Shown here piece after piece: positions 20,330-32,600 of a stretch of 64,000 nt of DNA. Origin of the DNA: Clitopilus passeckerianus. Its lineage: Eukaryota; Basidiomycota; Agaricomycetes; Agaricales; Entolomataceae. The position numbers were made by a program, and so were the translations under genes. Each line of letters begins with the position of its first letter. Position 1 is the first letter of the stretch. The notes beneath the pieces were generated by a model. That model was given only the letters and a program-made list of their open reading frames with translations, had not been told where the DNA came from and made no database searches. Where the stretch lies: contig CALYLX010000059.1 in the NCBI GenBank assembly GCA_944990035.1, positions 62,001 to 126,000 on the forward strand, in the 5' to 3' direction.

Positions 20330-23300
20330 AGGGAGGCGGATGGTAATGCTGTAGGACACGTCCACATGTCCATCGACTGCCAACGATCATGGATCATATC
20401 TTACCCCAACATCTCATAATCCACTGTCCTCTCGACCTCATCCCACCCAGCCTCGCCACATCCACCACCTGAGCCCTACAACACGTCCAGCCGGCTCTTA
20501 GAGTCCGAATGAACCCCTAGCTGCTCAGGAGCGGTCCTTAACGCCATGGTGCGAATTTGAGGATTACGGCCTGGCGTGGCGTGGAGGACGAGGACGCGGG
20601 TACAGATGTCGCAGATCTACGTAATGGAAAGAACGGCGCTCCCGACCAAGAACCTCAGGGAGGAGCCAAGCTCGAACTCCCAATCTGCTGTCTCGTTGTG
20701 GGGCTGGTTGTGGACAGAAAGTACGATGGTGGAAATCCGGGGAGAGGTTCCGTTGGCGGCATTCTCGATGACATTGACGCGATGACGTTCTTCCTAAAAC
20801 GAGGGCGAGGGCGAGAGAGGGGGGGATAGGTGGTGGTTGCATGCAGTAGGTCCTCCTACACTCCAGGTCGGATGTGTTCAATGCTCGACAGCACCCTCAG
20901 CACCCTCCCCCTCCCTAGCGTCCCTGCGATGCGCCCACCACCTCCCAGACTCCGAATGAACCCATAGTTGCTTAAACGAAGTCCTTGACACCGAGGAGCA
21001 AGATGTAGGAATTTCGAATTTCGAGGCATGTTCACGACAGCACAGCCACGCAATGGCATGGAAGACGAGAATGGAGAAGGATGTATCCTCGACAAAACGT
21101 AGGGGAGGGAGCTAAGCCCGAACTAGTAACTCCCAATCCTCCATCCCGCCGCTCACTGGAGTTGTCGTTGCCGTTGTCGTCAGAGTTGGTGGCCGTCCAT
21201 GGACGATACCGAATATCGGATGGGGGTGGGATAGGGTAGGATGTGGGTTTATGAATGGTTTGTTGGTGAAGGTGCGCCCGTACCCGGGAGTTCCAGAGAG
21301 GACCAGAGAGGAATGCAGGAGGACATGCCCCGATATGTCCATCGACTCCAAATAGCCCTATTCTCATCATCGGCCTCCTTAACATCATCCCATGCGCTCT
21401 CACCACATCTACCACCTGCCCTCCCTACAACGTGCCCAACCATTTCCCAGACGCTGAATGCATCCGTAGCTGCTCAGACGAAGCCCTTGACCTCAAGGAG
21501 CAAGATTTAAGATTTAAGAATTTCGAATTTTAGGTTGCGTTTGACGTGAGCACAGCAACATGCTGGCGTAGAATGATAATAGATATGATAATTGCAGATG
21601 TAATTGGGAGAATTTGAATACTGCTCGACCAAGGAATCCTGTCTTGTCGTTGTCGTTATCGGCGGTGGTGATCTCCCATGACCTATCCGACCGGGTATTG
21701 ACGCGGAGGGTGTGAGATTCCGTTGCTGAAGGCGGTATGGAGCTCGTCGATCTCGATTTGCGTTTGTGTGTGAGAGAGAGAGAAATTGTGAAATCGTCGA
21801 CATCCGTTGGCCTGTGTGTGCTGCTTGACACCCAGCCAGCCTTCCTTCAACCACTGGCAGCAACCCAACCTCATCGACTCGTCAGGATTCCTCATCACCA
21901 GCAACGTCGTATCCCTTCCTCTCCTCCCCTCTCCTCTCCCATGCCAGCTCAGCTCGAGGAAGCAACGGCGGTCATATCAAAGCTTCTCGCTTCTCGTTCC
22001 CTTCGCATCCACCACCGCCATCACACCCAACCCCAATCCCCTGACGCCAACGAGCCAACGAGCCCGGGTGTATTCCTCCTTTGGCGTTGGCACGTCGTAC
22101 ACCAGTTGGCCTGCACATGGCTGCATATCATCAAAGCGACGTGCGAGCTGCCTCTTGGTGCCGGAACAGCCATCAGCCATGAGGACGTGCATAACGGGGA
22201 GGAGAGGGTAGTTGAGATGCTGTGACTCTACTGATGGCGTTTGGTACGATGATGGTGACGTTTTTCGTCAAGAGGGAGAGAGATATGAACAGGCGGGTGG
22301 GGGCCTTGACGTGATAGAATGGGGGTGATATATGAGGGCGCGGCAGGGGCTTGATAAAGACGGATTCGTCACAATCTTCGACAGCATCCTCAGCATCCTT
22401 CGCACTTCGCACCAAATCTCCCCACCCAACCTCTTTTTTCCTCGAATCCCACGTCTCCCGCATCCTGGTATTTCCCGCCGGCGTGTGCTTGCTGGCCATT
22501 TGCCCGACCTGTAGTTGTAGCGACAAGCTTCTTGGTGGTTTCTGATACGAGGGTGACGAGGGTTACGAAGGAGAGGGAGGGGCTAGCCAGGGCTTAGGAA
22601 GCCGAGTATAGAACGTAGTGTGGGGTGGGGGTAGGCCGAGACGCTGTAGGCGTTGATAGTATTCTTGAGGCCTTTGGCACGATGATGTTCTTCGTGAGAA
22701 GATGGAGGGGAGGGATAGGCGCCTAGGCGGAGCTACTCCAATGGGACGTTAGGGAGTTGATAACGTCGGATTCTTCCCAATCTTCGACAGCACCCTCTGC
22801 ACCTCAGCACCAAACTTCCCCAATCTCCAACCTCCCTAACGTTCTTCCCCATTTCTCCACGTCTCGGGTCCAAACAACGTGTCGTGCGCAGGTATTCTGC
22901 TCGTGACGGGAACCAGAACTGGCCGAGCACGTCGTTCTGTATTGGTTTGGTCTGGTTTCCTTGGTGGGATTGCAGGCGGCGCTAGCGTGGGTGCTCAGTG
23001 AGGGCAGCCGACAGGGGAGGAGCAAGCTGGAGACAACATCGATGTGAAGGAGTCGATATGGGTGGGAGTGTCGGAAGTGGGGGGTCAGACGAACTCAAGG
23101 AACGAGCAAAGCTCAAGCTCAACTTGAAGGTCTCAAAGCTGACGCTGCTGTTTCTCGTGGGTACCGGCACGATTGTACGCGTGCTTGATTAGGTAGGGCG
23201 ACGTTGGTGAGGGAGGGCAGTGTATTCTGGATCCTGGATGGAGAGACGGCAGAAGCCACCAGGCTCAAGGCCAAGAGATTGGACGGAACAGATGATGTCA

Positions 23301-23700
23301 ACGTCCAAAAAGCTTGACAAGGCACGGTGAAACGAGAGCAAGGAGGTACGACAGCCAATGGTGTGGGTGTAGGGCGAGGGATATGTTCGGCTCCAAGGTT
23401 CGATTGTGCTGGTGAGGTAGCTTGACTACCTAGCGCATTCGAATGCGCCCTGTCCCTGTAGCATTCGGAGCTTCCTTGACGGAAGACGTCGCCTGGGTGA
23501 TTCAAGAACCCCAAGCCGGAGGTTGACTTCATCCAATGAAATAAATTGGAGGTGGTAACGTCATACTTTCTTCGCCGACGGAGAGCTTCAAAAGGGCAAA
23601 GAGAGAGTAGAGATTCAGGGGGAAGAGTGTTCGCCACTGCTTGCCGAAAACATTCCTTCTCCAAACCACGTGACCAAAACGCGTCGCGTCTACGCCTCAA
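20330..23700. repeat. Degenerate dispersed repeat block C
   Basis: The longest block. The GATATGTCCATCGACTCC-type module occurs at 20360 and 21330, the GGAATTTCGAATTTCGAGG + GGCATGGAAGACGAGAA module at 20965-21095 and again at 21470-21630, a TTCTTCC(T)AA(A/G)A(C/A)GAG module at 20790 and 22690, GGGTGCTCAGTGAGGG at 22988, and AGCTCAAGCTCAACTT at 23110. The order of modules repeats roughly as in block B, so this may be two nested copies. Open frames such as 23119-23730 (minus, 203 codons) begin close to the terminal box but are not preserved elsewhere. Confidence 0.6.
23667..23690 (+). promoter_or_regulatory. Recurrent E-box + ACGCGTCGCGT box, copy 3
   Basis: CACGTGACCAAA followed by ACGCGTCGCGTC; one change (ATC to ACC) from the other copies. 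Preceded by CTTGCCGAAAACATTCC, like CTTGCCGAAATGATTGG before copy 5. Confidence 0.6.
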
Positions 23701-23769
23701 AATTGTCACCGTGACGTGACCTTCCACCACTTGAGTCTAAGGCCATTCCTGCGTTCCTCGCTGCCCGCT

Positions 23770-24318
23770 CAATATAACCACACCACCATGCCGGTGCCTC
23801 CACATCACCAGCTCCACGACCACATTCCAGGCTCTCGACCAACCCTCCGCCTTCCTAGCTCACACCACCTCCATCCACGACCTGAAAAACGCGGTCAAAA
23901 ACGACTACTCGTACGCTCTCACCACATCGAAACTCGCAGTCCTCGGGCATGGTGGTGTACGGGGAAGAACGGGGAGAAACTATTAGCGGATGCAGACCCG
24001 CGATGGGTAGAGGTTGTTCCTTGAGAAGGTTGACCTCCGAGATCCTGAGAAGGCTGTCGAAATTTCGGCTGGTTGGGTTGAGTTGGGGAGAAGAAAGTGT
24101 TGCTCGTGCAGGTGCCGGAAGCTATAGCTAGCGGCACTGGGACTCCAGGTAAGTTGCGAATACTCGAACTCAGTTTTGTCAAGTTTCTAACCCCTGTCTG
24201 ACTCCTCCAGCCGCTCTCGAAGAACGAAAGCCAGAGACAGAGGATGACCACGACTACATCCTTAGGACTAAAATTCGCATCTTGGCACAACTCGATTTGG
24301 CCGAAGGAAAGGCATGAG
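23770..24318 (+). pseudogene. Decayed gene fragment, Crinkler-like ubiquitin fold?
   Basis: A plus-strand frame around 23800-23980 reads FQALDQPSAFLAH, TTSIHDLKNAVKNDYS and TSKLAVLG, which resembles the ubiquitin-like N-terminal domain of Crinkler-type proteins (the pattern phi..LK.AIK......L.LW). It then hits a stop. In a second phase LEKVDLRDPEKAVEISAGW (24019-24074) follows, then a normal-looking intron (24147-24211) and LEERKPETEDDHDYILRTK ending at a TGA at 24318. Frames do not join without frameshifts, so a relic is most likely. A diverged copy follows at about 24870-25300. Family assignment is from memory and weak. Confidence 0.35.
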
Positions 24319-24459
24319 AGATCTATCACGAACACGAACAACATGCCAGTGACTGTAATGTCGTAGTGTCGTAGTGTTTTAGGGCGTATATGTCGTAGCA
24401 TAACTTAGATAATTTAATCATCCTTCTACACCACTGACAACTCGCGGCCACTTCAAGCG

Positions 24460-25320
24460 ATCCGCCCGATATCTATGACAATGAACTCGGAACTCGGGGA
24501 TACTTCTGGTTCACCGGCATTGGACTTCTCCATTTTTCATCTGTACGTACGTACGCTGGATCTAGGGATACCCCATCCCGTCTACAGTACGCACTCATCC
24601 TCTCGACTAAGACCTCACCCCTCCCTCCCTGCTTACGACCCGCCGAGCCAGGGTATCCAGCCGTCCCCGTCACCCAAAGTCTGAACATACCCGCAGCCTT
24701 TCAGACAACCTCCTTCCTCCTTGCTCATCCGCTTCAAAAAAAAAATACCGAATTCCATTTCGTGGCATGGTACAGAATGGATAGCACAGCCATGCATTGG
24801 CATGGAGGACGAAGACGCGGAATGTGAAAGGTGAATCTTTGAAGTGGGAGAATGTCATGGTGCTTCTCGAACAACTAACAGACCCGGGGCATGTGTTGGT
24901 GTTTGTGTTGGGTTGGTGTATAACCATAGGGACCCCCGATCCTCCAGGATGCGGACCCGCACCGAGTAGGAGGGTTTCTCGATGAAATTAACCTTCTGAT
25001 CTCAAGAAAGGCCTCGAGATCCCTGCTGGTGGAACCGAGCTGGACACACTTGAACTGGGGGAGAGAGGAAATATTGAATTTGCTCGTGCAGACGTACACG
25101 AAGGTAGCGGCACTGGGGTAGGGATCCCTATGTACGTCCTGAATACTCCTCAGCTTGTCTCTGTCTTAATTACTTAAAACCTCTCTGACAGCGCGGCCAC
25201 TCTCAGAAAACAAAAGCCGGAGGACGACTCAGTACTCAGACTTGGACTACGACTCCATCCTAACCACCAAGGTCCGCAGATTATCGATTAGGGCTCACCC
25301 CGCCCCGCTCACTGTCACCA
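24460..25320 (+). pseudogene. Second diverged copy of the decayed fragment, joined to repeat modules
   Basis: The part 24690-24830 is a repeat module (CAGCCATGCATTGGCATGG, GGACGAAGACGCGGAA). From 24970 the sequence parallels 24020-24300: GATGAAATTAACCTTCTGAT versus GAGAAGGTTGACCTCCGAGA, a shared TTGCTCGTGCAG, shared TAGCGGCACTGGG, an intron-like gap ending CTCTGACAG, and AAAACAAAAGCCGGAGGACG versus AACGAAAGCCAGAGACAGAGG. No single frame spans it. Confidence 0.4.
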
Positions 25321-25487
25321 AACCCTCTCTATACTAAAGCGACACTGCTCAGTCACGAAACGAGTGTAGATAATACATGGGATTCCTTTCATCAATGTTT
25401 GGGCAATTGAATGCTTTCCGAGAAATACAGCTTGCGCTCAGGCTGTTAGCGATGATATACATGGTATACTAATTCACATCTGCGACC

Positions 25488-27697
25488 TCATTCGTAAGTT
25501 TGCCAGGTAGTAGCTTTAACCAAGCCCTCTGCTTCCTTGGACCGGATCTTGAAAACACATAGGTAGGGTTCAGGCGTGCTATTGGCCCGTCAACGTCAGT
25601 ATATATACCGGTAACGATACGAATTTAGATATATAATCCTCACTTGATTAAGCCAGTGCGATATTTATGTGTCAGGGGAATCTCTTTCCCGTTCTCGTCG
25701 ACGGTCTTGGAAATGTCAAAGGTGGCGATAATAGATGCAAGGGCGATCCAGACTGCATTGAGGGCGAAGTACCGCCCGGAACAAATTCTACGACGACAAA
25801 CAAGTCGGATTTAGTCAAAATGTATTCGGTAAAAGAACATAAAGAGGAACTGCTCACCGTCTTCCGAAGCCGAAAGCAGCATGGTCTGGATCTTTGACCG
25901 TGGTGTCTAATTCACCGTCCTTGTTGATGAATCGGTCAGGTTTGAAATCCCATGGGTCAGGGTAGTGCTTTGGATCGTGCAACATCGCCCTGTCATATAG
26001 ATTGTTATGTCTATGATATGTAATGGGATAGTACAGAAAAACGTACCAGGCATTCGGAATGAGGAGAGCTCCTTTAGGAATTCGGTACCCGTTGAATTCG
26101 TCTTCCTCACTGGCCAAGTGGGGAATTGCTGAAAGCATCTTTCGTCAGAAGTAGGCTGGGGTTGACCAAATTATAGACCCACCGATCGGCGCGACCGTCT
26201 GCCACCTTAATCCCTCCTTTACGATGGCAGTTATATACGGGAGGCTGCTGTAATCCTCGAACGTCGGGAGACGGTCTGTTCCTACAACTTGATCAATTTG
26301 GTGCCGAGCCTTGGCGAGAATGCCAGGGTGTTCTAGGAGGCCTAGGAGAATTGACGAAACAACTGAGACAGTCTAAAGAGGGAGTGATGTTGGGAAGTGC
26401 GGCAGTCTAAGATGTGTAAAAAAACCGACTGTATCCACTCCGGCTGTATACATTGTTCCTGTAGCAGCTTGGACGTCGTCCTCATATGTTTGCGCATCAC
26501 TATGGGGATCCTTCTGCTCGAACGCATGTGACATGAAAGAATATGGTTCGCCGCCAGCCTGTGAGGGGAGATGGAGAAAATTTCGCCTCAGAGTCAGAAA
26601 TACGGACTTCAATCGCTCAGCATGGGGCGTACCTGCAGCTTGGCTCTCGCAGCTTCGAAAGGTAACGATACCATGTATTCAGCAAGCTTCCTCCATTCCT
26701 TCGCTTTCTTCTGGAAACCAGCGCCTGGGACCCACTCTGGAATATACTTCAGCGCGGGTATGGCATCCACCAAGAACGCTCCAGGCACAGCAGCTTCAGC
26801 TATTGATTCAATTGCCTTATCCGCTGCTTCGATAAATGGATCGTTCGTTCCAAGAACGTCAAGTCCATAGGTCGCTTTCATGATTGTTTCGCCTGCCATC
26901 CTAGCCAAGATATTAGTATTAGGATGGACTGGTCGTGTACGAACGTAACGAATACTTACTGTTTCAGCTCTTGGTGAATATCTGTAGGCCCGGAGCCATT
27001 CAGAATTCTGCGAAGTAGGCCGTGAGTAGCCTTGAGTTTGTAGGGGTGGAACTTGGCTGCTGCTTCTGGATGGAAAGACTGATGTATCAAGCGCCTGCGT
27101 CGGCGCCTTTGTACACAGCATCATGAGAAACCTTGCCAGGTAGAATATAAGATGTATCATTACCAGAGATTCCCTATCAGGAGTTTCAGTCTAATCGTTC
27201 CACCGACGCAACGAGGCAAATCTCACCGTAGGGTAGAAAGCCAAGTAGGAAATCCCAACCGATGAGGTCCATCATCATTGTCAAATGGATTCTTAGAGCC
27301 ATGTCAGGAATCGAAATGACAGGAAATATTGAAACTTACCGGTCTGAATAGCGCGAAGACCTCTTCTCCAGCAGTTCATATGCAACGTCCACAGTGTCAA
27401 GGATGATCAGCGACGTCCCTGCTGCATCCACGTGAAGGATATCCGTTCCTGTAATAGCGGGCTTGAGAGACCTTACAAGGCGGATATTAGCTAGAAACAC
27501 TCACCAAGCTTCTTGCACCATTCGTGATAAACAACCCAAGCTTCATTCTTCGGCATCTGCAGTAAGTTTCCTATAAGTGGGAGCCTATCAGGCCCTGGTG
27601 GTAAAGGCAGTTTGGAACGGCGTCTAATAAGCCATTGGGTGATGATTGTGGCGACACAGATGCCTGCAATGCTGGCGTCGAGGAGTCCAATACTCAT
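25488..27697 (-). CDS. Cytochrome P450 monooxygenase 1 (tandem pair)
   Basis: Membrane-anchored P450, multi-exon, minus strand. The N-terminus (ATG 27697, MSIGLLDASIAG) has one membrane helix followed by PLPPGPDRLPLIGNLLQMP, the usual proline hinge. Later exons carry LEKRSSRYSDR, MDLIGWDFLLGFLPYG, GETIMKATYGLDV, PALKYIPEWVPG, the I-helix AGVDT, the K-helix EGLRW (ExxR), FKPDRF, and the heme loop FGFGRR-ICSGRYFALN with its Cys ligand. The heme loop is split by an intron after GRR. The last short exon ends VKATTWQTYE at 25488. One intron (after AGVDT) appears to start with GTCGGT. Closest relatives are likely basidiomycete CYPs of the sterigmatocystin-oxidoreductase-like type; no clan name can be given safely. 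A close paralog lies at 29783-31970. Confidence 0.85.
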
Positions 27698-27889
27698 GTT
27701 GCGCAGTGGCAAGGGGTTGTGACGGCTGAAAGCAAGCTGCTCCTTGGTCGCTTGTGTTCTGATACAGAACACTGATTGTGGGAGCCATTTTGATCATGTC
27801 GATGGTAGAGCACATAAGGATTGGCTGGCTGTGAGACCAAAGCGAATCGTAAGAAGCCTAGTGATTAATTAACCCGGGGTTTGTCCAGT

Positions 27890-28934
27890 GTATCTATGTT
27901 TCAGTTAGAGACGCCAGGTTGTAGGAGTACCTCAAAACAGAATGGACCTCGTTGGGAATCCTATGGTAGGAGTGAAAACGAAGGAAATATGGTTCATTCC
28001 TATTAAAGGGTAACATGGTTAACTTCGGAAATTCATGTATTATTGAATTTAAACATGCGGAACGGTAATGGTAGAAAGGGGCGTATAAGAGATTCTGGTG
28101 CGCATGAACATTCAACGCTCGTGGCAGGAGGATCAGAGAAAAAGACAATACGGCGTTGAAGTCTAAGACGTTCGGTAACGGGATTGGCACCAGCTCGCCT
28201 CTTAAAACCTCACCATCCCGCCCAAAGCCTAAGCCCGAGGATATTCCACAAACAACCTCCCTCACAACTTCATCCCCACCGACTATTTCCTCCTTGACTA
28301 GCATAAACGTCTCCCTGACCCCGAGCACAAGCGCAGGTGGGATGTGAACGACAGGAAAAAGATGAGTGATGGGTCAGGGCACGGTCGGATACCGAAAACT
28401 CGTGTGAGAACGCGAAAGCTTGACTTGATGAAGCGAGGGTAGCGTATAACGAAGTCTTCGGAGCGAAGCACATGAATAGCTGATAAGCTGACGACTATGA
28501 CAATCGACTCGATCTGGTGCGGCTCTACCGGGGTAAGGGATGCAGGAAAAGCGAACATCTGCGAGGTTGACAACCCAGGGAATGAGCCAGGCTCGAATTC
28601 CACCTTTGACGTGAACAGCAGAGGCCAGAGAAGATGATATCATCTAAAAGGCCGTCAGTTTGGTGGCCCTAGTTGCTGGGCCGATAGACTTCGGAGAACT
28701 TGAGGCCTTGAAGTGTCTGCTTATGGAGCTTCATTGTAGCTGTATGAAGAGTTCGGGGTAGAGAGTAGACCATTTTCAGCGATGTTCAATTTGTACGATG
28801 GCTAGCATTACCGTTCCCGAACTGCAGAACGAGGGAATGGAACGAGCCTGAGGACGAAAGGAATATGTTTGTCGCGGTTTGGGAGGCCGCAGAAAGATGG
28901 CTTCCTCAAACCACGTGATCAAACGCGTCGCGTC
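27890..28934. repeat. Degenerate dispersed repeat block E
   Basis: Lies between the two P450 genes. Its left part (27990-28370) is shared with 32680-32975: GACAATACGGCGTTGAAGTC versus GACAATACTAGGTTGGAGTC, AAGACGTTC(G/C)GTAACGG, CCCGAGGATATTCC versus CCCGAGAATATTTC, GCATAAACGTCTCC, AGCACAAGCGCAGGTGGGAT. Its right part (28418-28760) is shared with 34965-35330: GTAACGAAGTCTTCGGAGCG-type run, AGTTTGGTGG, TAGTTGCTGGGCCGA. It ends in the terminal box at 28912. Block D is therefore a longer version of the same unit. Confidence 0.6.
28912..28934 (+). promoter_or_regulatory. Recurrent E-box + ACGCGTCGCGT box, copy 4
   Basis: CACGTGATCAA followed by ACGCGTCGCGTC, preceded by TTCCTCAAAC, at the right edge of block E. 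Confidence 0.6.
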
Positions 28935-29782
28935 CACAGCTCCTTTCGCCTCAAACTCTCAAACTCTTAATACATACACGGTTCACCAGCTAGCTATCTC
29001 GGCAAATCCTATGCATCCAATCTCTTAGCTACTTACCAGTCACCCTAAATTCTGGAGTCTACGGACACCAACGTCTAGCACAGTTACGTGCTGAAGCTGT
29101 TATTGTGCGTAAACTTTATTGGATCAGGCGTTAGCGTTTTATTAGCTTGAGTAGGTCCATTCAGACATTGCATAGACAAACAGATCTTAACTGACAGAAC
29201 AATTTTGATACTTCCCTTGGGGGCCATACACCATAATGGCGCGTTTCACTGAAAAAACCAGCTCAATTTTCTATCGGTGTGTAGGTCCTAGAGAACAAGC
29301 CTCTCCGAAGTTGGGTGCACTGTTTGCTGATCCCTACTGGGCTGTGGCGAAGTCAGATGAGGGGGTAGCAGTTAACCTAGAATCGTCAAATCCACGTCGG
29401 AGTGTAGGTCCTCAAAAGGCGAGATCAAGCTGCTTCGACCTTACTGTGTGTGCACTCTTCACCGATTCATGCTAGGCCATGACGAGGTCAGATGAAAATA
29501 TAGCAGCTAGGTAGTTAGACCAGTAACAAGGGTCGATTGGTTGCTCGTCCGTAGCAAGAATAACGCGACGGTGGTAGTTCTAGAACTGTACTAGAGTAAT
29601 GGAGTATCCACTCGACCTTTGTAATATTTCAATTGTCGTACTTCCTCATAAGTTTAGAATGTCTAATCTTCAAGAAACCTGAATGAGAATCAATCCGCAA
29701 TTGAATACTTTAGTGACGACACGATAAACTTCGGGTATAGCCAACCACACTCCTAGCAATGGCGTGGTCCACGCCGGCGACC
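28935..29782. other. Intergenic with weak tandem duplication
   Basis: About 850 bp without a supported gene. A diverged tandem pair of about 120 bp lies at 29278-29520: both halves start GTGTAGGTCCT and share GCACT(G/C)TT..C.GATTC-like, GAAGTCAGATGA / GAGGTCAGATGA and TAGCAG segments. Confidence 0.35.
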
Positions 29783-31970
29783 TCAGTCATAAGTCTGCGA
29801 GGCAGTAGCTTTAACCAAGGCTTCCGCTTCCTTAGACCGGATCCTAAACATACACGAGTAGGGTTCAGGCATGCTATAGTGTCGTCGAAGTCAGTATAAA
29901 TTCTGGTAACAATATGAATCCAGATATAATACTTACTTAACCAACCCAGTGCGATACTTATGTGTCAGAGGAATCTCTTTCCCGTTCTCATCGACGGTCT
30001 TGGAAATGTCAAAAACAGCGATTATAGATGCGAGGGCAATCCAGACTGCATTGAGAGCGAAATATCGCCCAGCACAAATTCTACGAGGGAATCGGGTCTA
30101 TATCAAAACATATTCGGTAAAGGAAAGTTGAAGCAACTGCTTACCGTCTTCCGAAGCCGAAAGCAGCATGGTCTGGATCTTTGACCGCGGTGTCTAATTC
30201 ACCGTCCTTGTTGATGAACCGGTCGGGTTTGAAATCCCATGGGTCGGGGTAGTGCTTTGGATCGTGCAACATCGCCCTGCAGCGTAAACCGTTATGCCCA
30301 TGCTATGTAATGGGAGGCTGAAAAGCGTACCAGGCATTCGGAATGAGGATAGCTCCCTTGGGGATTCGGTACCCGTTGAATTCGTCCTCCTCACTGGCCA
30401 TGTGGGGAATTGCTGAAAGCATCTTTCGTCAGAAGTCGGCCGGGGTAGACCCTTTTATAGACCCACCGATTGGCACGGTTGTCTGCCACCTTAGTCCCTC
30501 CTTTACGATTGCAGTTATATACGGGAGGTTGTGGTAATCCTCGAACGTTGGGAGGCGGTCTGTTCCAATGACTTCGCCAATTTGCTGCTGTGCCTTGGCT
30601 AGAACGTCAGGGTGTTCTAGGAGACCCAGGAGAGTTGAAGAAACGACCGAGACAGTCTAGAGGGAGTGATGTCAGGAACCGGGACATCTAAGGTATGCAA
30701 GAAACCGACTGTATCCATTCCAGCTGTATAAATTGTTCCCGTAGCAGCTTGGACGTCGTCCTCATGTGTTTTCACATCACCATGGGGATCCTTCTGCTGG
30801 AACGCATGGGACATGAAAGAATAAGGTTCGTCGCCGGCCTGTATGAAGACGGAGAATTTTGTCTCAGAGTCAGAATATTCGGTTTGATCGCTAGGCATGG
30901 GGCGTACCTGCGCCTTGGCTTTCGCAGCTTCGAAAGGTAATGATATCATGGATTCGGCAACCTTCCTCCATTCCTTCGCTTTCTTCTGAAAACCAGCGCC
31001 AGGGACCCACTCTGGAACATACTTCAGCGCGGGTATGGCATCCACTAAGAACGTCCCAGGCACGGCGGCTTCAGCTATCGATTCAATTGCCTTATCTGCT
31101 GCTTCGATAAATGGATCGTTCCTTTCAAGAACATCAAGTCCATAGGTCGCTTTCATGATGGTTTCACCGGACATCCTAATAAAGATATCAGGATGGACTG
31201 GTCGTGTGCGATTGTAACGAATACTTACTGTTTCAGCTCTTGGAGAACATCTGTAGGCCCGGAACCATTCAGAAGTCTGCGGAGTAGACCGTGAGTAGCC
31301 TTGAGTTTGGAGGGGTGGAACTTGGTTGCTGCTTCTGGATGGAAAGTCTGATGCATCAAGCGCCTGCGTCGGCGCCTTCGTACGCAGCACGATGAGAAGC
31401 CTTGCCAGATGGGATACGAGGTGCATCATTACCAGAGATTTCCTATCAGGAGTTTTCAGCCTAATGATTCGGTCAACGCCCCGAGGCAAATCTCACCGTA
31501 GGGTGTAAAGCCGAGTAGGAAATCCCAACCGATGAGGTCCATTATCATCGTCAAATGTACTCTTAGAGCCATGTCAGAAATCGAAATGATAGGAAATGCC
31601 GAAACTTACCGGTCTGAATAGCGCGAAGACCTCTTCTCCAGCAGTTCGTATGCAACGTCCGCGGTGTCAAGGATAATCAGTGACGTCCCTGCTGCGTCAA
31701 CGTGCAGGATATCCGTTCCTGTGATAGCGGGCTTGGGAGACCTTACGAGGTGGATATTACTAGCTGGAAACACTCACCAAGCTTCTTGCACCATTCGTGA
31801 TAAACAACCCAAGCATCATTCTTCGGCATCTGCAGTAAGTTTCCTATAAGTGGGAGCCTCTCAGGCCCTGGTGGTAAAGGCAGTTTTGAGCGGCGTCTAG
31901 TAAGCCATTGGGTAATGATTGCGGCGAAACAAAGGCCTCCAATGCTGGCGTCGAGGAGTCTAATACTCAT
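29783..31970 (-). CDS. Cytochrome P450 monooxygenase 2 (tandem pair)
   Basis: Paralog of the P450 at 25488-27697, same strand, same exon structure. ATG 31970 gives MSIRLLDASIGG, an N-terminal membrane helix and PLPPGPERLPLIGNLLQMP. Further exons give FHPEAATKFHPSKLK, GETIMKATYGLDVLERNDPF, AGDEPYSFM, I-helix AGMDT, K-helix EGLRW, FKPDRF-like segment, and the heme loop FGFGRR-ICAGRYFALN. The last exon ends ASQTYD at 29783. In one 89-residue exon I count about 10 differences from copy 1, so the duplication is fairly recent and both copies look intact. The reading frame is open upstream to 32186, but by comparison with copy 1 this is probably 5' leader. Likely an ER-bound monooxygenase of secondary metabolism or detoxification. 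Confidence 0.85.
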
Positions 31971-32600
31971 GTTGAGCAGTGGCAAGGGGTTGTGGCGGCT
32001 GAAAGCAAGCTGCTTCATGGTGGCTCGCGCTCCAATATCATGGGAGCCATTTCGATCAGCAGACACTTCTGGCGCCAGAATCTTTTTCCAACAGAAAACC
32101 TGCCTTTTTACCATAGGAACCGGCCAGAAACAGGTATAACAGGTTTCTTTGACATAATTCTCGACAGAAATAGCATCCGACGCCAACAGTAAGATTTACT
32201 ATAAGTGTGGCCCCACCGGAGTTAATTTATTAATTTACGAGTTAACTTTTATGGTTAATTCTCGTTGCCTTTTTTGATCGCTAGTTACCGGTTTAGTCGA
32301 TGGTGAATTATATATTCTCAGAGCAACGTTGGACTGTACTTTTGACTCAGTAGGCTAGCTGGGGCGTATTCCGGTCGGAATTGATTTTCAAGGGATGATG
32401 TATGTACGCTTGTAGATATCGGGGTGCTTGGAACTTTTGTAGCTGAGGAATGATCAAGACTGTGCGTTCGCAAAAATGGGCTGCGTCTGGCCACGTGAAG
32501 GCAACCCAAAACATGGATGGAGAGATGTGCTTTTGAGAGCTACAGCTCCTAAGAGGAACGGACAGGATGGAGTCACGCAGCAACAGGACTCGAGGATGAT
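31971..32600. other. Promoter side of P450 2, no gene
   Basis: About 630 bp, AT-rich around 32190-32330 (TTAATTTATTAATTTACGAGTTAA). No gene recognised. Confidence 0.4.

Noticed and set aside
23119..23730. 203-codon minus-strand frame beginning beside box copy 3
   Set aside because: Attractive because of the possible promoter, but the matching DNA in blocks A, B, D and E has stops or shifted phase, and no domain is visible.
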